Position numbers and translations under genes: made by a program
Notes under the pieces: model-generated
The model's input: only the letters and a program-made list of their open reading frames with translations
What the model was told of the DNA's origin: nothing
Databases searched by the model: none
DNA from: Flaccisagitta enflata
Taxonomy: Eukaryota; Chaetognatha; Sagittoidea; Aphragmophora
Reading direction: 5' to 3'
Assembly (NCBI GenBank): GCA_965153355.1
Contig: OZ231126.1
Span: forward strand, 49,290,001 to 49,354,000
Length of the DNA: 64,000 nucleotides
Shown here: piece by piece, positions 28,903 through 38,600 of the stretch
How the letters are laid out: every line of letters starts with the position of its first letter
Numbering within the stretch: position 1 is the first letter of the stretch

Positions 28903-31131
28903 TCAATCTGTCATTCTCTTCTGATGTTTCAGATGTGGTTTTGCTACATCAGTTAATCGTGATTTTACAGCGGCTATTTCAGCTGTCTGTGCAGCATATT
29001 GAGCTTTGTAAAATTTATGTTGGCTCTCTTCAAGGACCACTTTGGCTTGCGCTTCATCCCGTTCATTTTTCAGCTCTGTGACCAGCTTTTTCAGCCCTTC
29101 ATTCATGTCTATGTTACCTTGGCTTGTCGCCATTAGGGCGTTGATACTTTGTTGCAGCTGGTCTGCGTTGTTTTTGGCTGTGTTTAATTCTTTTCTAGAT
29201 GCGTCTAGCTCTCTTTTAGCTGTGTCTCTCTCTCTTTTTGTGTTTTCTAACTTCTGATTCTTGTCCGCGCGTTCATTACTCCAATTTTTCAATTGGGTCT
29301 CATAGCTCTCTTTGGTTTTCTCATGTCTTTTCTTGAACATTTCTGTATCAGCTTTAGCCTTTTCCAGCTCTTTCTTGTTTAAAGCTAAATCATTGTTAGC
29401 TGCTTTCAGATTTTTGATGGCTTCTTCTTTTTCTTTATCGAGAATCTTGAACTTTTCTTTCATTTCTGTTATAATTTTTTCATTCTCTTTCATCATTCTG
29501 TCATGGGTTTTTGATTGCTTTTGGCATTCTAATAGTTTAGCTGCTTGTTCTGTCTGTAAATCAGCAAGCATTTTGGCTTGCTCTGTCTGTAAATCAGCAA
29601 GCATTTTGGCTTGTTCGGTCAACTCTACTGTATGTTTTTCGCGTTCTAGCTCAAGTGAGTCTTTAAGAATTTTATTCTCATTTTCATTTTTCAAGAGATT
29701 TGTCCTGAGTAGATCGACTTTCTCTTGACTTGTTTTCTCATTCGTCTTAATTTGCTCTTGCAGGGTTTTTAATTGTTTGTCCAGCTCTGCTAGTGCTTTA
29801 ACATTTCCTTCTTTCTCTGTTTTCAGTTTGTGTTCATAGTCTGTGATTGCTGCATTTGTTTCATTTGTGTTCATTAGAATTGTCATTTCTTTTTCTTTGA
29901 TCAATCTCTTGTCATTCTCTGCTTGCTCTTTGAGCTTGCTTATCTCTGCTTGCGCTGCTGTGATGGATGCTTCCACTTCTTTTCCTTCTCCTTCTCCTTC
30001 CCGCCTTGTTTGGGATGTTCTCAACTTGCTGGACAATTCCTGCAACTTTTCTTCTTTCTGTTTTACTACCGAGTTGATTTTGTCCAATTTTTCATTCAAT
30101 GCTTGCTCGGATAATTCTTTCTCTTTCATGATAGCAGCACTTACTCCATGTGCTTGCATATTAGTCTCCATATCCTTATTGAGAGACTCTATTTTCTCTT
30201 TGAGCACTGCTGCTTGTTCCTCTTTCTCTTTGGCAATATTTGCCTTTGTGGAATTTAACGCATCAATTTCTGATTTCAGACTGTTGATGTGTGTCTCATG
30301 TGAGTCTTTTATGCTTTCCAGATGGAATATTTGTTCATTCAGACCCTGTCTTTCTGTTAGCATTTCCTCTTTGTTTTTGACCAATGCGAAATAATCAGAA
30401 TTGGCTAATGATAAACCATTCTTTAGGTCATTATTGGATTCTTCCAATATTTCGATTTGTCTTTGCCAATTTTCTTCTGCTTCTGCTCTGCTTGCTTCCA
30501 AGCATTCTACTTTGTCTAGCAAGCTTTTGATTTCCTCTTGCAGATCCTTGATTACATCCTGATAATCAAGGTTTGATTCCGCCATGAATTGCGAGAACTC
30601 TGTTTTATTTTTATTTTCTTCTCGCAATCGGTCTTGTTCGTCCAGCTCATTTAATCTTCTCATATAGCAGTTCATCTCTAAGCAGAGAGAGAACTTATAG
30701 CGCGCTTCCGACGTGCGTGCGTTCGTTCGCGTGCATAAACTCTCAATGTCGTGCTTGTGCGATTTGCCATAGCAGACATAGCACCTGGACTCAAATAATG
30801 AATTGCCTTCTTCGCTCACCGGTTTTCTTAATTTCCACACCACTTTTTCGAGTGTGATAACCGAGAGCTTTGTCACATCGCCTTTTAGGAACTGATCTTG
30901 TATAGACAACAACGTCACAAGTGTTGGTTCCCCTTTTAGCCAGTCATCGTAGTCAGGAGCTGATTTCTCCTGTTCAGCCAGATCAGTATATGATGGCGAT
31001 CTGCCAGATACTGCAATTTGGTCAGGCGATGGTTCATCAGAATTCCATGTTTCTAATTCTGTTTCTAGTGCCAGTTCGATTCTAGTTCTACGTTTATCTG
31101 GGAACTCTTGGACATCCATGGCTTTTCTCAT
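28903..31131 (-). CDS. Long coiled-coil protein with zinc-knuckle-like motif (Gag-like)
   Basis: 742 codons from ATG 31131, though the same frame is open further upstream to about 31,270, past the end of the preceding ORF. Residues 1-130 include a Cys-His cluster, CYVCYGKSHKH followed by C six residues on (Cx2Cx4Hx7C), which resembles a diverged retroviral zinc knuckle. Residues 150-740 are almost wholly coiled coil, rich in Glu, Lys, Gln and Leu. There is an exact repeat of an 11-residue unit (QTEQAKMLADL) near 29,540-29,610. No catalytic motif. Structural Gag extension is the simplest reading; a captured host coiled-coil gene is possible. Confidence 0.55.
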   Translation of the reverse strand: MRKAMDVQEFPDKRRTRIELALETELETWNSDEPSPDQIAVSGRSPSYTDLAEQEKSAPDYDDWLKGEPTLVTLLSIQDQFLKGDVTKLSVITLEKVVWKLRKPVSEEGNSLFESRCYVCYGKSHKHDIESLCTRTNARTSEARYKFSLCLEMNCYMRRLNELDEQDRLREENKNKTEFSQFMAESNLDYQDVIKDLQEEIKSLLDKVECLEASRAEAEENWQRQIEILEESNNDLKNGLSLANSDYFALVKNKEEMLTERQGLNEQIFHLESIKDSHETHINSLKSEIDALNSTKANIAKEKEEQAAVLKEKIESLNKDMETNMQAHGVSAAIMKEKELSEQALNEKLDKINSVVKQKEEKLQELSSKLRTSQTRREGEGEGKEVEASITAAQAEISKLKEQAENDKRLIKEKEMTILMNTNETNAAITDYEHKLKTEKEGNVKALAELDKQLKTLQEQIKTNEKTSQEKVDLLRTNLLKNENENKILKDSLELEREKHTVELTEQAKMLADLQTEQAKMLADLQTEQAAKLLECQKQSKTHDRMMKENEKIITEMKEKFKILDKEKEEAIKNLKAANNDLALNKKELEKAKADTEMFKKRHEKTKESYETQLKNWSNERADKNQKLENTKRERDTAKRELDASRKELNTAKNNADQLQQSINALMATSQGNIDMNEGLKKLVTELKNERDEAQAKVVLEESQHKFYKAQYAAQTAEIAAVKSRLTDVAKPHLKHQKRMTD

Positions 31132-31238
31132 TTTTGTCAGGTCAAGGCTTCCTAAGATTGCTTGGATGTCGTTTGGATTGCTAATTTTTAATGGGATTTG
31201 TTCCTCAACCGTCAGTATGCCGTCATCTGATCTCTTAT

Positions 31239-31961
31239 TTAACGGTTTACAATGTTTTGATACCCATTTTCTATGGTGGATATTCTGTGGGGAACCATAC
31301 CTTTTGAAGTCTTGGTTTTGGGATAAGCTGGCGTGTTTATGGCTGGCGAATGTCGCACCTTTGAGGATGAGCCCGTTGCCCGTGTTTTGTGCTTTGGTGC
31401 TTTTTCGCCTTTTGCATTGGAGGGCGGTTGTTTTGGCTGAGGCGCTTTATTTTCCCGTGTTGTTGTCGTCTTTGTTGACTCTGTTGATGACGCTGAAATC
31501 TGGTTTGGATTTGGCGGTGCTCCGCCGGATAGCAACGCTGCTGTGAGCGGTGTCATCGGGAATTTCGGCGACCCTGCCTTGGCCGCCTTTCTAGCGGCTC
31601 CGTGGGATTGCGTATCTGCTGACTGGGATAAGGTGGTAGAAATGTTAGATGGTTTTGATTTCATTGATGACTTTTTAGGGACATATGGCTCTGATCCGGG
31701 TTTGCAAGTCATCAATTTCTTTGCGTGAGGCGGCAATCTTTCCATCACGGCTTCTATTGGTACGCCTTCAAAAGTCTCGGTCATATTTCTTGTTTTACCG
31801 TTTATGTCAATCGTGCTCATTTGTACTGTCAATGAGTCGTCTTCAAATTGTGTCATTGAAAATGATTGGACTTGTTGTAATTGATCGTCTATGTCTAACT
31901 TACTCTGTTGCCTAGCGCTTGATGTTGTGCTCGCTTGAGCGTACGTTTCGCTTCCTTCCAC
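31239..31961 (-). CDS. Low-complexity polyprotein segment (240 codons)
   Basis: Ser/Thr/Lys/Pro-rich, ending in VPHRISTIENGYQNIVNR. The same DNA in the next frame reads HHRKWVSKHCKPLNKRSDD and runs into the coiled-coil ORF, so a one-base frame change near 31,270 probably joins the two. The start ATG is in a plausible position, but the 86-codon ORF upstream may also join through a frame change. Family not recognised. Confidence 0.5.
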   Translation of the reverse strand: MEGSETYAQASTTSSARQQSKLDIDDQLQQVQSFSMTQFEDDSLTVQMSTIDINGKTRNMTETFEGVPIEAVMERLPPHAKKLMTCKPGSEPYVPKKSSMKSKPSNISTTLSQSADTQSHGAARKAAKAGSPKFPMTPLTAALLSGGAPPNPNQISASSTESTKTTTTRENKAPQPKQPPSNAKGEKAPKHKTRATGSSSKVRHSPAINTPAYPKTKTSKGMVPHRISTIENGYQNIVNR

Positions 31962-32036
31962 CTGTTTTGGAATGGTCTCGTCAGCGTCAAGGTCTAATTT
32001 TGGAACGCGAATTTGGTCGTCACAGTCCGTTATGTT

Positions 32037-32200
32037 CGCCTGAACGATCGCTGGCGATTCTGTAGTTGAATCTCGATCCGGTATGTTCGCCGGACCAGAT
32101 GTCGGCGTTCCGTCTACGCCTGAACGATCGCTGGCGATTCTGTTGTTGAGTCTCGATCCGGTATGGTCGCCGGACCGGATGTCGGCGTTCCGTCTACATT
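32037..32200. repeat. Tandem repeat of about 80 bp inside coding region
   Basis: Two nearly identical units begin with cgcctgaacgatcgctggcg at about 32,037 and 32,117 and end in gatgtcggcgttccgtcta. A third partial unit follows to about 32,245. The unit encodes TSGPATIPDRD-type peptides, and the ORF breaks within this array, consistent with slippage. Confidence 0.85.
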
Positions 32201-32374
32201 AGCGCGATCTGGTATGGTCACCGGACCGGATGTTGGCGCAACGGATGGTTCACGCAGTTGCGTCTCGTTGTCGGTGTTGGTATCGTGTTGTTCATTCAAC
32301 TCGTTACTGACTGACGGACATTCATTGCCGTCATTTGCATTGCCGTCATTTGTGTCCATTTTCTCGTCATCCAT
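32114..32374 (-). CDS. Short acidic ORF, probable start of the Gag-like polyprotein
   Basis: 86 codons starting MDDEKMDTND, preceded by a 440-bp non-coding spacer, so this ATG is a plausible translation start for the downstream frames. It contains the TSGP-TIPDR repeat and ends in the tandem array, where frame is probably lost. Acidic and low-complexity; no family recognised. Confidence 0.45.
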   Translation of the reverse strand: MDDEKMDTNDGNANDGNECPSVSNELNEQHDTNTDNETQLREPSVAPTSGPVTIPDRANVDGTPTSGPATIPDRDSTTESPAIVQA

Positions 32375-32816
32375 GATTGTCTATTGTGAAATTGTCATTC
32401 AAATAGTCGTGGTCGTTTCACCTGTGTTTTGGTTAACAAATAACGATTAATATTGTAAATTGAGCAAATTTTGATAACGAGAGGCAAGCGAGGCAATTTT
32501 GATTGATTGTTCTGTAACGAGTAACAGAATGTGAAGAAATTGAAGGCAATCATGGCATTTTAACAAAGTTATGAAATATAATATTTGTAACGAAATGTGT
32601 TTTAATAAGTGCTATTTGTAACAAATGCGAATGAAATATAGCGATTGCGGTAAAACATGTAATCATATGGCGTAATAAAATGCGATTGTTCAATGGAATA
32701 CGCGCGTCCCGAATATGTGAAATTTATATGTCTCTTTTGCGCGTAACGCGCGGAATGCTGATTTGTGCCAGACGTCTTTTTGCCTATTGCGCAAAAGTCT
32801 TACTTCTTCGCAAAAC
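32375..32816 (-). other. 440-bp AT-rich spacer between two coding blocks, possible promoter or 5' UTR
   Basis: No long frame on either strand. On the minus strand there is a CATATAAATT box near 32,725, the inverted pair TTTTGCGCAATAGGCAAAA nearby, and repeated cgttac/gttacaaat words. It could be a leader, an internal promoter or LTR remnant. No second copy of it is seen except the degraded mirror near 37.6-37.9 kb. Confidence 0.35.
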
Positions 32817-34655
32817 TCATGCTTCGTCGGAGCGCCCTTTGTTTCCGTCGCTCTCCACTTCCTCATCCTCCTCGGATGCATTATCCGGATCTATTTGAAG
32901 GATCTCGCTCGCGCGCTCTTTTCCACTTTCTTTACATATTTGCAGCCATTCGGGGTCCCATTTTTTCCATTCTTCAGGATCTTTCAACTTTTCTGCTCGG
33001 CTTTTTATTTTCTTTTCCATTTCTCTGTATCTTTGATATTCAGCTTTTGCGTCTTCACACACTTCATGCATTATGTCATTCATATCTCTGTCTGTCATCA
33101 GATCTTTTATTTCCTCGATGAGCTCTTTTTCTATCTTTTTTCTGTAATTTGCCAATCCGTCTGGGCCTAGGCGGAAGGCTGCGTCCCAATACGATTCCAT
33201 CTGCAATCTGACAGATCTAGTATGTGTGTTATTTGTTGCAAGTGAATCGTTCACATCGCTTAATAGCCTTGTTCGGCCCCCCAAAGCGGATGGATGGACG
33301 CCGATGAACTCTTCATGATAATCTGAAATATCATTTCTCTTCTTCTTGACGAATAATCTAGGGGCATTTATTGTTGCACTCACCGCATGAGTGTTTTTCA
33401 CCCCGCATTGGCATGTGGCTTCAGAGTGCTGCTGCAGCTCTTTGTTTACTTTTCTCAATGTTTTTCTTATTTTGCATGCCATTTCGTGTTTTGATGGTAA
33501 TTCGTCAGTCATTTCTAATTCTGTCATTTTGTCTTCTTGTGATAGTTCACATTCACTACATTCCTTCCCCTTTTTGTGCTCATCTTGTCTCTTTATTTCC
33601 TGCAATATGCCCATGAGATAATTTGTGATTCCTTCTTCAGGTGGGGGTGCTTCCTCTAGTTGTTTTGTGATCGAGAAAAGCAATTCTACCCCTGGTTTTG
33701 GTCTTTGTATGGATGGGTTGTTGTCAAAATCTTGTTTTTTTGTTTTGACAAATTGCTTCATTGAATTGTCCTCTCTTATGCGTGCCAGCTTTTCTCTTTC
33801 TGCTTGAGCTTGCGGTTTATTCATGGATCTGTTTTGTTGCTCAAGAGATTTTTCTCTAGCCTTCTTTGATTTTCTGTCAAGCTTGAACAATGTCATGATA
33901 AATTTCATGATTTGTTTTTCTGCTGATTTTGTGTATTCTTCATTGACAGATATATCATCTGGCATTGCAGGATTAGCACATGCGTGTGTTGTGCTTAAAT
34001 CTTCATTTTCATGTTCATGGGAAGAGGGCGTTGACCCCTCATCGGCTGAATTGGTTGTTGTCTCAGTGTCTGAGTCATCACTTGCTATGGTTATGGCACT
34101 GATTGTACCTGGCTGCCAATTATCGTTTTCATCATCACTGGACTCTGAACACGTTGTGACCAAGTCAGGTGGATTATCTGAATCATCGTCATCGTCATAT
34201 GAACGAGAGCCTATTTTCAGCTTTTTGCTAGCATCAGCCTTCCTCCATTCGCCATTTATATTTTCCCAGGTGCCATCAGTTAGTTTTTCACCCAGTTTAT
34301 GTTTCCGGCCGATGTCTTTATCTGGTTTCTTGACTCTGAATTTCTCAATTGCTTTTCTGTCTGTTATTTCGAATTTGGACGACAGAAAGTTTGGTCTATG
34401 TAATTTTGCAATTGCTTCGCTGTTGCATCGTCTTTGGTGCGTCCAGTTGCACCTTTTTTCACTCTCGTTATCGGATGGTGAGGAGTTATCTGGTGTTGGC
34501 TCATCTTCCCATTCCATGATTTGTGTTCTTTCACGCTTTTCTGCCGATTGGCGTAAGCGTTTCTCATTCTCTCTTATTTTCCTTAAGCATTTTGATTTTT
34601 CCTTATTAGGAATGGAAGGATCATTAAGAACATTATCTCGTCTTATGGTTGTCAA
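32817..34655 (-). CDS. Charged, partly helical ORF of 612 codons
   Basis: Rich in Lys, Glu, Asp and Ser, with a tract DDDDDSDNPPD near residue 170, helical segments in the middle, and a short Cys pair (CQCG) near residue 415. The frame is the same as that of the 333-codon ORF upstream, separated by one TAA near 34,697. The C-terminus is acidic. I recognise no family; it looks like another structural part of the retroelement, or a separate accessory protein given the spacer that follows it. Confidence 0.5.
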   Translation of the reverse strand: MTTIRRDNVLNDPSIPNKEKSKCLRKIRENEKRLRQSAEKRERTQIMEWEDEPTPDNSSPSDNESEKRCNWTHQRRCNSEAIAKLHRPNFLSSKFEITDRKAIEKFRVKKPDKDIGRKHKLGEKLTDGTWENINGEWRKADASKKLKIGSRSYDDDDDSDNPPDLVTTCSESSDDENDNWQPGTISAITIASDDSDTETTTNSADEGSTPSSHEHENEDLSTTHACANPAMPDDISVNEEYTKSAEKQIMKFIMTLFKLDRKSKKAREKSLEQQNRSMNKPQAQAEREKLARIREDNSMKQFVKTKKQDFDNNPSIQRPKPGVELLFSITKQLEEAPPPEEGITNYLMGILQEIKRQDEHKKGKECSECELSQEDKMTELEMTDELPSKHEMACKIRKTLRKVNKELQQHSEATCQCGVKNTHAVSATINAPRLFVKKKRNDISDYHEEFIGVHPSALGGRTRLLSDVNDSLATNNTHTRSVRLQMESYWDAAFRLGPDGLANYRKKIEKELIEEIKDLMTDRDMNDIMHEVCEDAKAEYQRYREMEKKIKSRAEKLKDPEEWKKWDPEWLQICKESGKERASEILQIDPDNASEEDEEVESDGNKGRSDEA

Positions 34656-34697
34656 ATTGCTGATGATTTCTAGACGGTTTTTATGGACTTCTGCTCT

Positions 34698-35620
34698 TTA
34701 GTCTAGTAATTTCTGATGCTCAGTTTTGGTATTGTTATTCATTTCAGTGTTCATGAGCTTAATCTGCTCTAACTGAATTTCACGGTAATTTTGTTTTGTG
34801 TGAGCATGTTGAAGTGACTCATTAAGGGCCTGGTCGTGAATTCTCATTCGCTTTACTATCTCCTCTTGGGGCAGATTTTGCTCTTTTGCTTCCTCCTCTG
34901 CCTTTTTCGCTTCCTCTACCTTTTTGTCCATAATTTTGGATTCACGGTCACTGCTTTCAATGACCTGTTCAAGCATGTCAAGGTCTCTTGTGCGTTTGTA
35001 ATTTTCTAGTTTCTTCTTTACATCTATATGATTTTTGATGCATTTTTGCTCTTTCTCGATTGCATCTGCAGATTCCTCTTTCTGTCTCCTTTTCTTTTGT
35101 GCAATCGTTGCTGGTTCAAGGCCCTTTGAGGTCTCTTCTATGAATTTGATACTTTGTGTACATTCGTCCTTTTTCCTCCTGATTGTTTCTATGCATTGCT
35201 TAATTTGCATATCTTTATCATCAATCTTTTTTTGAATGGAGTCGAGAATATTTTCTCTTTGATATTTGCAATGTAGCTCTCTGTATTGCTTTAAAGTTGA
35301 CTCCATTTTGGCAAGTGACTCTTTGCCCACTGCATAATTTTCATCCCGCAGTTCTTTCAATCTGTTAAGGGTTTTGACCTGCTCTCTTCTCCATGCTGGG
35401 TCATCATCTCTTGGGTTGATTGTCCTTAACAATTCTTCTGCGGCCTTGTATTCATTTTCAGCTTCTCTGTAGCCTTGGTCTAATTTTTCTCTGTTATCTT
35501 CTACCTCCTTCTTGCATACTTCAATCAATGCTTCTGTTTGATTTACTTTTTCATTCAAATATTGAATGATTTGCTTTCTTCTTTTGTATTTTGTTGTTTC
35601 ATCCTTATTTGGAACCTGGT
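34698..35620 (-). CDS. Coiled-coil ORF at the palindrome axis, 5' end unknown
   Basis: The open frame extends to an ATG at 35,699, but the first 20-25 codons come from the other side of the palindrome axis and are therefore artificial. True arm sequence starts near 35,620. The protein is helical throughout (about 300 residues, rich in Glu, Lys and Gln), ending in QKLLD. The real start is lost at the inversion point. The next ORF follows in the same frame after one stop. No family recognised. Confidence 0.5.
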
Positions 35621-35651
35621 GGTTGGCCACAGCGTGCGCCCAGCCACCAGG
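35615..35651. other. Axis of the giant inverted duplication
   Basis: The arms CCTGGTGGTTGG (35615-35626) and CCAGCCACCAGG (35640-35651) pair with one mismatch around a 13-nt loop. Beyond them, outward sequence on both sides keeps pairing: atccttatttggaa with ttccaaataggat, ttgttgttt with aacaacaaa, and cttcttttgtatt with aatacaaaaaaagaag. Confidence 0.9.
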
Positions 35652-38600
35652 AAATTCCAAATAGGATGAACAACAAAATACAAAAAAAGAAGAATGCAAA
35701 TATTTGAATCAAACAGCGATGATTGGGTAATGCAGAAAGAGAGGTAAAAGATTGCTGAAGAAAAAGATGAACCAAGAAGCTCCCGGCGCTGGGTAATCTG
35801 GGGCCTGCGTGGGGCAGTCAGCAGGTGGCCATTGGCGGGTGGAGCCACTTGGCTGCAGGACTGCGCCAGCTGTGAGCAGAGGAGTCGCTTGCAAAATGGA
35901 GTCAGCTGCAAAGCAGAAATTTGTGCAAATATCAACCTGTGGGAGAATTGATGACAAAAGATTACAAGTGCAATGCATGAAGCTGAAAAGGGTGAATGTA
36001 CAAATATCAAATTAGAGACTCAAGGAAGCCTTGAACCAACAGCATTGCAGCACTAATCAGCTAAAAATATCAAATGCGCAAGAAAAAGGCTAAGCCTAGG
36101 CCTATGACATGCGAACCGTCGTGGGCGACCTTAATTCCATGAACAAACGCGTGAAAAAGCAAGAAGCAATCTGCCCAAATAATAAAAAGCGAGTGGGTGA
36201 GCCAGGCATGAGTCATGCTCACCTGCGCCATGCTGGCTAAAAGGCAGTAGTCAGAATTACTAGGTGAAAAAGAGCAGAAGTCCATAAAAAAACTAGTCAC
36301 CAAAATCATCAGCAGTGGCTGATATAGGCGAGATAATAATATTCCTAATGAGAAAAAATGTAAGAAATAAGATGAATGCGTGAGCACAAATCATGGGTGG
36401 AAGGTGAGCCCAACTAGTACTCCTCACCATCGGTGGCAGGAGCCGCAGCTGGGCACCTGGCTGATGCAACAGCAGTAATTATAGACTCTAATATCAGAAG
36501 ATAATCAGTAACTGTGCTCAGAGTAAAAACAGAATAAGTCAAACCACATGTTCTAAACTGGGTGCCTTTGTGGCACCTGGGAAAAATATAAATGGCCGAA
36601 TGAAGAAGACTGATATAAACAAACTCTGTCTATGGCGATGGCGATAATTCGATAATCACGGCTGATATTCATCAGTGATGTTTGAAAATGATAATTAACG
36701 GCGCCAAGCTAATCAATGCCATAACAGTATTTTGAACAACATTAATGTGAACTACATGAACATGAAATAGTTGAGTGATATCAGTGAATACAAAATCAGC
36801 ACAAGCAAATCATGAGGAAATCGACGATGTTAAATGGCGTGGCTAACATCAGTCATAGCTGAAGCGCATAGAAGAAGGACAATTCAATAAGTGAACTGTC
36901 AAGGCAAAAGCAGACGACAACAACCACATCTATAAAACTGAGGTAGAAAGGCATGCTTTCTCTACTTTCTTAAGTACTGAAATATGGAGGGCACATATTA
37001 AGGAACAGATGGCACAAGAGGCAGTGAGTATGAACCATCACAGAAGATTTAGGCTTGCAGGGTGAAATGACAATTCATCAAAGCTTGAAATGGCCATGCA
37101 AGGCACAAGTGGAAAAGCAAACAAGAGCTGCAGCTTCTGTGCTTAATGCGGGTGGCACGCCTTCATGCGGCGAGCTTAATCCCTGCCGTCAGAAATATTT
37201 CAGATTATCATGAAAAGTGTAGCCACGAGGCAGGCTGATGTGGCGACACAACAAAGCTGTACACATATCAGATTGCAGATGTCTGGGCATAACCGCTAGG
37301 CTAGGTAGTGGCGATGGCTGAGATAAGAAAAACTCATCGAAATAAGATCTGATGACAGTTTTAAACATAATGCATAGTGAAGAGCAGCAGTATCAAAGGA
37401 GAAATGGAAAACAAAAAAAAGCGAGCAAGAAAAGATTTGAAATAAATGGACTCAGCAGCCTAATGTGAAAGTGGAGAGAGCGCAGCAGCAGCTCCTTGAC
37501 CTAGATCCAGTCCGGAAAGGTGAGTGGAAGCAAAAAGAAGCGCTTCCGCAGCATGGTTTTCTTGAAGCGAACTGCTGCAATAGAAACTGCGTCTGGCGCA
37601 AATCCATTCACGCGTGCGCGCTGCGACGCATAAATTTCGTGAGACAGCGGCGTTATTCCCGTGAAACAATAAAAATATATTATGTTTTCGCAATCGCGTC
37701 CATATTACAAATAGCACTATTAAAACATTTCGTTACAAATATTATATTTTCTGCTATCAAAATACCATGATTGGTAAAATCACATTCGTTACTGTTCTGG
37801 CAGATCAATCATCGACTGCCTAAACACGATAAGAATTGCTTTCAATTTAACATCGTTAACCAGAAGGTGCTGACTGCGACTCTTTTAATGACGAATTTCA
37901 CCAATAGTGTGGATGGCTTTGAAAAATGGGCGCCAAACTGGCGGCGATAACATCGTCAGTCAGCAGCGAGTTGAATGGTAACGCGACCTACCCAACAACC
38001 CGACTAACCGAGCGCCTTTGTGAGCCATTCGTTATGTATCGATGACCTGTCCCGGATCGTGCTGACCGATTCGCCGGAAGCATATCGATCGGCGACTATA
38101 CGGATCCGCGCCGATAGGCGAGGAGCGCCCATCGACTCGGCGAGCGGCACCGTCCATACAAGCCAGCGATAAATTCAAGCCATCTGTTTATGGCGACAAA
38201 TCAGCATTCAAAACCAGATTTCTTGGCATTCGCTTTAGTGGAAGCAGCTTGCTGCTCAGCTCTGCCAGCGCTGATCAGGCTATGGGCACTGTCAGCCTGA
38301 CAGTCCAGTGACTGGGCCCAATTGGCAGCTAAATGAGCGTGGCATAAGCTTGTAGTGAGTATGACGTTTGAAGGCGTACCAGCAAAGCTGATGGGTGCCT
38401 CTGCACAAAACTATTGACTTGCAAACCCAGTCAAACATATTCCCTAAAAGAATGTCAATGAGGCCATCTAGCGCGCTCCCGATCGGCAGATGCCTGTGGA
38501 GCATGAAAAGCGACGCGCTAGCGAAATTCGATGACACTTCTGCTAGCGTACGCTAAAGCGACCTGCCAGTCCCAGGCCAGATTTCAACGTGTAAGGCGAC

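Larger units (their letters stand above)
19107..35626 (-). mobile_element. Giant LTR-type retroelement, left arm of inverted duplication, truncated in pol
   Basis: Read on the minus strand from the palindrome axis, this arm contains ORFs of 333, 612, 86, 240, 742, 510 and 534 codons, then a foldback insertion, gag and protease. It stops at 19,107, corresponding to base 49,373 of the plus-strand copy, so reverse transcriptase and everything beyond are missing. No LTR is visible. Several frame changes and single stops separate ORFs that read as one continuous, charged polyprotein. The 6.7 kb next to the break is close to identical to 42,762-49,373. Confidence 0.75.

Noticed and set aside
26000-34701. 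Plus-strand ORFs of up to 292 codons opposite the left-arm ORFs
   Set aside because: Antisense shadows of the highly charged coding sequence. The minus-strand frames are longer, collinear with gag and have protein-like composition.
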